Source of the DNA: Primula veris | Lineage: Eukaryota; Streptophyta; Magnoliopsida; Ericales; Primulaceae | DNA length: 64,000 bases | Assembly: GCA_963682055.1 (NCBI GenBank) | Contig: OY821748.1 | Span: 4,622,343 to 4,686,342 of the forward strand | Reading direction: 5' to 3' | Shown: positions 58,322 through 64,000 of the stretch, piece by piece | How the letters are laid out: each line of letters opens with the position of its first letter | Position numbering within the stretch: the stretch's first letter is position 1 | Made by a program: the position numbers and the translations under genes | Notes under the pieces: generated by a model | Databases searched by the model: none | What the model saw: the letters and a program-made list of their open reading frames with translations, nothing else | Told to the model about the DNA's origin: nothing

Positions 58322-59172
58322 TTACATAGCTAAAAATTGTTCTTCAAAATTATTAATATTATCCATATCAGTGGGAATTTCTGATAAAGTGGCAATTTGT
58401 TTACTTTTGCCAATATTAAGGCTTTTTAACTGCTGTGTTAAAAGAGTAATAATATCGGTATTATTATTAGAAATAGTAATATCAATACTTGGTTTTAGAA
58501 TAGTAGGTTCAATAACCTTTTGATTAGTACTATGAGTTTTAGAAGTACTAGGCATCGTAGAAGTGATAGGCATTTCTATTTTCTCTTTATTGTGTAAAAT
58601 AATTTCGCCTTTTTCTTCTATACGGCTTAATTGGAAACAAATAGTTTGGAGTATTAAATTAGTAAAATTTAACTGTTTTTCATTAGAAAATGCTACAGAA
58701 TCAATAGTAACATCTACTGCACGAAGTTTTAAATGCTCTGAATGAGATGTACGACAGAAATAATTTCCCCTTTTGCAGTTGTCCAATTTTTTTGAAAAGT
58801 TTTTAAAACATTTAAAAAATAACTATTTTCTGTTGTTGCCTGAGCAATAAACCAACATGGAAAAGAATCTAATTTTTTCATACAATCAATATGATTGTAA
58901 AACAAAGTTTTATATTTTTGTTGCTCTTCACGACTATAAGTAGTAAAAACCCATTTTTGAAAAGAAGTATATTTCTCTTGTTTGAAATCTTTTATACAAT
59001 ATTGTCTATCGTAAGTAAAAGAAATAGACAACATATTGATAGAAGAAATATCATCAAACTCAGATAAGGTTTCTGGTTCTTTTTTCTGTTCGTGATAAAC
59101 AGCACGAGAAATATTTTGTGGGAAATTATAAACACCATCAAAAACTAAATTTGAATTTTTGGTAGATGCCAA
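58322..59172 (-). pseudogene. Viral ORF remains between movement protein and coat protein
   Basis: Two frames, 58729-59172 (147 codons) and 58322-58786 (154 codons), overlap by about 58 bp in different frames and probably were one gene split by a frameshift. The first is rich in aromatic and charged residues (SFTYDRQYCIKDF, FPCWFIAQATTENS), the second in Ser/Thr/Ile and predicted disordered. Position suggests the movement-protein C-terminal part or the region joining it to the coat protein. Confidence 0.5.
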
Positions 59173-59514
59173 AGAAGAGTTGCGAGTATAAAATATTAAG
59201 GATTATCCTCCTTGTCTAAAAGAGCTTTCATAATCTGAAAAAAAAATCTCTAGAGGCTAATCTTTTTCCTTTATCAAATTTGATAAAAACATTCTCTTCT
59301 TTTGTTTGAATAATTTCATCAATTTTTTTATTTTTCATAGGTTCAGCTGGACTTACAGAATTTAAATTCCATTCTGTTGGAGTTCAATATCCTCACATTT
59401 AATGGTTTGGGGAGTCTGAAAATCTGATTTTAATAAATTTGTTTCTATTAAAACAGTTTTTCCTTTTGTATCAAATAATTTTGCTCTAAGACTTAAAGTT
59501 AGTCATAGCTTTAT

Positions 59515-59790
59515 AAAAAAACTCTATGTTTAAAGGCTCAGTGCCTTCTTTAAGTTTATAACCATGAGTCTTGACATTCAAAGTTAGAACATCTAAAATA
59601 AAGTTTGGAAAACAGTTGAAATAAACTGGGCCATTACATAAACTGGTCTGAATAATCCCTAATAAAGAATCTTTAAATTATAAATTCCTACAGTCATGTA
59701 AAGCAATAAGGACTGATTATTTAATCATTGGGCTGTAAGATGTTTGACATCTACTTGTACCATACCTAAATGGACATATTTATATTTTTA
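59515..59790 (-). pseudogene. Movement-protein N-terminal relic in the main integrant
   Basis: Inverted complement of 53741-54060: both contain CCAGTTTATGTAATGGCCCA, AGTCCTTATTGCTTTAC and GATGTTCTAACTTTGAAT (in the + sense of the left copy). This copy lacks the TATTTCTTTAACAAATAAAA segment, so it carries an internal deletion. Confidence 0.75.
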
Positions 59791-59970
59791 AAAATAACTT
59801 TTCAGTTCTTCCTTATATAATAACTGAATAGTTTCCATATCCCTTTCTTTTAATGGTCATAACCATTTTAAAATCAAACATTACTACAGAATATATAACG
59901 TTAGAAATGTGTCAATTTGCTAATTGTTCTCCAAAATTAACCAAAAAATTATTAAAATCAAACGTGACTC

Positions 59971-60168
59971 TTTTTTTTTTTTTTTTTTTTGCATTTACAA
60001 GACAAAAATACTTTCTCTACAATACTTTCCCCTCCTATTCAAGTTCAACTAACAAAAAGACCTTTTCAACAAAGCATTCGTCCTACTATTCAAAGTAACG
60101 CGGCTATTAAAGAAGCCTCTTCGTTACTCAGTCTCACATTTTAAATTAATACTATTATACTATAACAA
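59971..60168 (-). repeat. Right terminal direct repeat of the pararetrovirus integrant
   Basis: T20 then GCATTTACAAGACAAAAATA, through GTAACGCGGCTATTAAAGAA, to CTATAACAA, matching 53442-53697. On the viral strand it ends with an A-tract and precedes the movement-protein region, the place of the viral promoter and leader. Confidence 0.85.
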
Positions 60169-61353
60169 AATATAGTTTCTCTCTTATTATCTGATACGAA
60201 CTAAGTAGAAGGCAGAAACATAAAATCTTTTCAATTTAAAAAAACGAAAGGGGGGAGGTGGTCTGGCGACTTAGGTAATTCTGTGCACACCCAATTCTTA
60301 TTTGTCGTATAGTAATATTTATCAAATAGAAAATTAAATTTTAATCATATTGTAATAGAATCATAGCAGAAAATACTAAAACTTACCACAAACATTGGGA
60401 AAAAAAAAAACTTAAACAAAACCCAAAATATTCTTGTAAGACAGCCAAAGGATGATGGGCTTGTTGTTTACAGTTTCAAATTTTCAATACAAATAAATTG
60501 GCTACTTATTGAAAAGCTGTGTTCAAACATCTTTACAAAAATTCTAGCGTTTTACTGCATGTTTTGGAACTTCTTCTTCTATTTCTTAGCTTTCTTGGCC
60601 TTTTGCTTGGAATGAACTATGGGTTTGTGGTTTCCTAGCTTTTAACTTTTGATAAGCTAGTTTTTCGGTCAAAAAAGCTATAAAGCTCAAAAACATAGAA
60701 GCTATTAATTCGTTTTTAATGTTTGAACTAAAAAAAGCTTATCGGTAGTGTAAGTTTTATAATAAATGTTGTTTGTATAGTTAAAGTCACTTGTCAGATG
60801 AAATAGGTAAAAAATGACAAATTGGTATAAATAAGTCCTAAGTCACTTATAAGTATAAAGCTAACTTGGTGTCAAACACTTCAATGCGCTTTTTGGAAGC
60901 ATTTTTTTTTCTCTGCGTTTGTAAAGCAAATTATTGACAGAAAAAGTTGATGCCAAATAAAGGTGAGCTCAAATGATGCATTTTAGCAGCATTTAAGCTT
61001 GCCGTCTATTTGAGATTTTTAAGCAGCTTTAAAAAGCATTTAAATTGGCCTTCCATTTGTGATTATAAGCTACAAAAAAAAAGGTCAGCTCAATACCCAA
61101 ATTGAAATGATACTATTTACAATTCTAGACGTTTGCGTCTTCAGTATGGGAGTCATATTTAAGCTCGAGTATGTTAAGTTGTCTGATATCTTACCTTCAC
61201 GTAACATCGTCATGCATGAGATATTCTTTATTGATTATTTTTTTACAATCCAGGCCATTAGTTAATCTGTTCATCCTTTCATAATTGCTAAATTAGTAGT
61301 ATTTGGTTCAGGCAAAGAGTGGTCACGCATATTACTGGTGATTTCTCAGATAA
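60169..61353. other. Spacer between the viral integrant and the F-box gene
   Basis: No gene. AAGCTT/TAAGC-rich sequence at about 60620-60760 and 60850-61060 resembles the interior of the SNF4-intron MITEs and may hold worn relatives. Confidence 0.5.
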
Positions 61354-62628
61354 ATGACATCCATTATTGAAACTCGTGATTACATGGTCAGCAACCCTTG
61401 TCTTTATCAAGAGGAGATTCCACAAGATTTATGGGTCGAGATATTTGTTAGAGCATCCGTGAAATCTTTACTAAGAGTGAAATGCGTGTGCAGATGTTGG
61501 CGGACACTCGTAAACAACCCAAGTTTCACAAAGAAACACCTTCAATTTCAAAAGGGTAAGAATAAGTCCCGCTTCCTCCTCCAACACTGCGATGTAGAGG
61601 AAATAACTAGCTACCTTTTATTTGACGAAGCATCCGTTGCTAGTGCCGTCATGTCATCATCGTCATATAATGGTCTCTGTCATTCCTCTTTTGAAACCAC
61701 CCCTGGTATATGCTGTGAAGTGTACGTCGAAGGTCCAGTCAATGGTTTGTACTGTGTGCACGGTGGATCCAATCGCTTTGCCATCTGGAACCCTGCCACA
61801 AAAGAAGTTGGTTTTCTCCCTCCTCTTGAGAAATCTGGTATATACGGCTCAAATGAGTTAACAAATGCACATTTATTAGTTAAAGGAGTTGGATTTGGTC
61901 CTAACCCATTAAATGAGGAACACTACAAGGTGGTTTTGGTCGGAGTGTTTGATGCACATAATCACGATGCTTATCCTCTGATCTATACCTCTGACACAAA
62001 TGAATGGAGAATTCTCGAAAGTGTTAATCATAAGGATTTGGGCTATTATTATTGCTCCAATAATGTGTACTTGCATGGATTTTGTTATTGGATGGAACAA
62101 TTTGGATCATTTGTTCTTGCTTTTGACATGGACAATGAAGTATTTAAAGAGATATCAACTCCTGAGTATTCTTCCAAATTATTTGATGACCTTGTAGTGC
62201 ACAATAACCATATTACCTTGTTAGTCACTAACAGAGACCTATACGATATTGATATTTTTGAACTAAATGTGGAAGAAAGTACTTGGATAAAAAGAAAATC
62301 TATCATGGGTATTCGAGGGGTCGAGAGGTCATTGGGGTTTTGGACGAATTACGATGAGATGATTCTTGTGATTGATACGTATGAAATCTATCACTACCAA
62401 GCAGTCCTTTACAATACCACCACTCGAGGGGTAACAAAAATTGGTCATAGTGGACGGGTTGATTATTTTAAAATGTTAGTTTATTATGAGAGTTTAGTAA
62501 ACGTGGGTGGTGAAATAACCAAGTATAAAGGAAACCATGATTCTTCGTTGAAGGTGATCTGGTACTTTCTTAATAATGAGATTGATCCAATCGAAGGAAC
62601 TAAAGATTTTGAGAGGTTGGGCCTCTAG
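61354..62628 (+). CDS. F-box protein with F-box-associated (FBA) domain
   Basis: An intronless gene of 424 aa. Residues about 21-64 form the F-box (EIPQDLWVEIFVRASVKSLL, then RVKCVCRCWRTLVNNPSF), which docks SKP1 in SCF ubiquitin ligases. The remainder has the FBA/kelch-like hallmarks of plant F-box proteins: GLYCVHG, FAIWNPATKEVGFLPP, GVGFGPNPLNEEHYKVV, YTSDTNEWRIL, GFCYWM and ILAFDMDNEVFKEI-type (here VLAFDMDNEVFKEI). It would recruit a substrate for degradation, but none can be predicted; this is a very large, fast-evolving family. Met11 is an alternative start. It sits between the pararetrovirus and the SNF4 duplicate, without operon-like relations. Confidence 0.92.
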   Translation: MTSIIETRDYMVSNPCLYQEEIPQDLWVEIFVRASVKSLLRVKCVCRCWRTLVNNPSFTKKHLQFQKGKNKSRFLLQHCDVEEITSYLLFDEASVASAVMSSSSYNGLCHSSFETTPGICCEVYVEGPVNGLYCVHGGSNRFAIWNPATKEVGFLPPLEKSGIYGSNELTNAHLLVKGVGFGPNPLNEEHYKVVLVGVFDAHNHDAYPLIYTSDTNEWRILESVNHKDLGYYYCSNNVYLHGFCYWMEQFGSFVLAFDMDNEVFKEISTPEYSSKLFDDLVVHNNHITLLVTNRDLYDIDIFELNVEESTWIKRKSIMGIRGVERSLGFWTNYDEMILVIDTYEIYHYQAVLYNTTTRGVTKIGHSGRVDYFKMLVYYESLVNVGGEITKYKGNHDSSLKVIWYFLNNEIDPIEGTKDFERLGL

Positions 62629-63228
62629 AGGGTCCATTTTTTTTGGTTATTTGGGGTATTACGGTTGCGATAGTACTAAATTTTATTTATATAACCTTTT
62701 GAATCATGAGGTGCCTTTATGTGGATGTTTTTCCTGTATTTTTGTTTTGCAAGATATATTGCTAGCCTCTGTATTGAAAATGGTATGACAATGTTTATGC
62801 AGGTTAAAGAATTTCCTTCCTCTATCAAATTATTTTGTACTTATGTTGTATATAACTGGTGCATCATCACTGTTTTCCTTTTCTTCTCCGTGTTGCAAGA
62901 AATTCTTGGGTACCGTGACTACCGTCTATTATCCCTGTCGAAATCGTGACTTTGCATTATTTTCTGTTACTCTAGCATATCATTCAATAACAGTCTTCCA
63001 TTAATTGAAAACTTTATTCAGTTAAATTTTTAATGTAAACACTAAATATGAGAGTAAAATGTATGGCAAACTGGTATAATGGTATATGTTCATAGAGTAA
63101 AACTGTAAAAGCATCTATTTTTGCTAATATACACGCCTCTTTCATAGAAGCTCAAAATGGTTAGGCATAAGGATTCATAATATTGAGTAATATGCCAATT
63201 GAGTGCCTATATATACATTTTCTAGCTT
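62629..63228. other. 3' flank of the F-box gene
   Basis: Probably the 3' UTR and spacer. Short + frames (62576-62788, 62719-62949) overlap the gene end or its trailer and show no family features. Confidence 0.5.
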
Positions 63229-63600
63229 AATAGCTGGACTGTGTTTGGTTTATCATCTTATAAGCTAGAATTTTCTTGTTTCTTTGCCCTGAATAAACCA
63301 GGAGCATTTTCTGGATGAAGCTTTTTTCTTTTCGGAATCTCGAAAAAACCATTTTCTTTAAGGCTACAAAACAAAATCCCGTAGTTTTCTTGTCCATTTT
63401 CTATTTTGATGTATCTCTTGTTACGTAGTATATTTTTTTACCCGAATTTTATTTTGTCTCGGGGGTTAGATGGCTCATCATCATTGAGGCTGGTAGCAAG
63501 CGAGTACAAGGCATCATAGCTCTTAGAATATTCAAGTTATTGATTGCTTAAAAAATTTCAGCAGATTATTAGCTTCTTGAACCCGTTTGTAACTTCTTTC
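63229..63600 (+). pseudogene. Duplicated SNF4 intron 12 and exon 13, splice acceptor destroyed
   Basis: Aligns with 52332-52705 over its length, covering the MITE, the end of intron 12, exon 13 and about 50 bp of 3' flank. The pseudo-exon (63463-63551) reads [20 protein letters not shown], then RIFKLLIA and a stop. Relative to the gene it has a 3-bp deletion that removes the Asp of LSDIF. The acceptor CTCAG is CTCGG here, so it could not be spliced as in the gene. Retained intron sequence shows DNA-level duplication. Confidence 0.9.
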
Positions 63601-64000
63601 CTTCTTTCAGATGAGATTGAAAGAAAAAAAAAACATATTATTTTCCTTGAATATATGTAAGATACTTAAGAAAGAACGCGAACAAGACGAAGTGAGTAAA
63701 AAATTATTACAATGAGACGTTTCAATCATGAGATAATGGGAAGTTGGAACAATCAAAATAGAGACTTGAATATGAGTATTGATATTTCAACTCATAAACA
63801 TAACCTTAAAAATCCACATGGATTAGTACTAATCACATTTTCACTTAACAACCTGACATAATTCATAATTCATAATTCATAATTCACAGAGAGTGACAAG
63901 GAGCTAAATAAATTATCGAAGTTGATGCGTAAAATTAAATACCAATTGATGCTTTAATTTCTCCCCATTCCATTATTCAACTAACATGCCCATTATTTCA
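63601..64000. other. Non-coding DNA at the window end
   Basis: No gene. It contains a short minisatellite CATAATT x4 at 63857-63884. Confidence 0.6.
63857..63884 (+). repeat. 7-bp minisatellite CATAATT, four copies
   Basis: Four exact tandem CATAATT units, with a partial fifth (CA). Confidence 0.9.

Larger units (their letters stand above)
53442..60168 (-). mobile_element. Endogenous caulimovirid (pararetrovirus) integrant, broken and rearranged
   Basis: Reading on the - strand from 60168 downward, the order is: terminal repeat, movement-protein remains, capsid-region ORFs with a zinc knuckle, a coiled-coil ORF, aspartic protease (DSGAD), reverse transcriptase (YIDD), RNase H, a further ORF region, then an inverted movement-protein fragment and a second terminal repeat. 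This gene set is that of family Caulimoviridae; the genus is not assigned. Frameshifts and stops interrupt every long frame, so it is a dead integrant. The unit is about 6.5 kb, close to the usual genome size of the family allowing for deletions. Terminal direct repeats could reflect terminally redundant template RNA or tandem integration; LTR status is considered less likely. Confidence 0.85.

Noticed and set aside
61084..61097. GTCAGCTCAATACC shared with SNF4 exon 10
   Set aside because: Only 14 bp match and the flanks do not align; most likely chance, although another SNF4 relic cannot be excluded.
62935..62943. CCCTGTCGAA as another octaloop hairpin
   Set aside because: No inverted repeat flanks it, which also shows that the motif alone does not imply a stem.

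Overview
The window is nuclear DNA of a flowering plant: AT-rich, intron-bearing genes with GT-AG junctions, many transposon relics and an integrated pararetrovirus. Gene content (an NF-YB subunit, an LBO-type 2-oxoglutarate dioxygenase, a CW zinc-finger protein, an SNF4/KIN-beta-gamma subunit, an F-box protein) is that of a dicot. An asterid, perhaps Asteraceae, is my guess from protein and repeat flavour, and it is inference only.

Layout. (1) 1-6031: a heavily decayed Ty1/copia element on the + strand (integrase, RT and RNase H traces, short 3' LTR at 5861-6031). It carries an unusual family of hairpins whose loops share the pattern CC(T/A)GT(C/T)G(T/A). (2) 6032-10800: AT-rich intergenic DNA with a small insertion flanked by a 15-bp target duplication. 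(3) 10890-11330: intronless NF-YB gene. (4) 11331-19965: relics, including a nonsense-mutated partial copy of the LBO-like gene (13618-14236), a ~470-bp foldback MITE and a CTA-rich tract between direct repeats. (5) 19966-23207 (-): four-exon LBO-like gene, reconstructed in frame at 361 aa. (6) 23300-30619: mostly no gene. (7) 30620-40308 (-): eleven-exon CW zinc-finger gene, 1439 aa, with a tandemly triplicated first intron that includes a copy of the exon 1 end. (8) 40310-46678: repeats, a CACTA-like MITE and a gene desert. (9) 46679-52658 (+): thirteen-exon SNF4 gene, 484 aa, with related MITEs in at least five introns. (10) 53170-60168: a likely organelle-derived group II intron fragment next to a broken endogenous caulimovirid with terminal direct repeats and an inverted duplication. 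(11) 61354-62628 (+): F-box gene. (12) 63229-63600: duplicated last intron and exon of SNF4 with a destroyed splice acceptor.

The genes are unrelated housekeeping, signalling or hormone functions and form no cluster. SNF4 (SnRK1 energy signalling), LBO (strigolactone branch hormone) and NF-YB (transcription) act separately. The most unusual signal is the constant-loop hairpin family in the copia relic. The most informative genome history lies at 52.6-63.6 kb, where an SNF4 duplication, an organellar insertion and a rearranged pararetrovirus sit together.
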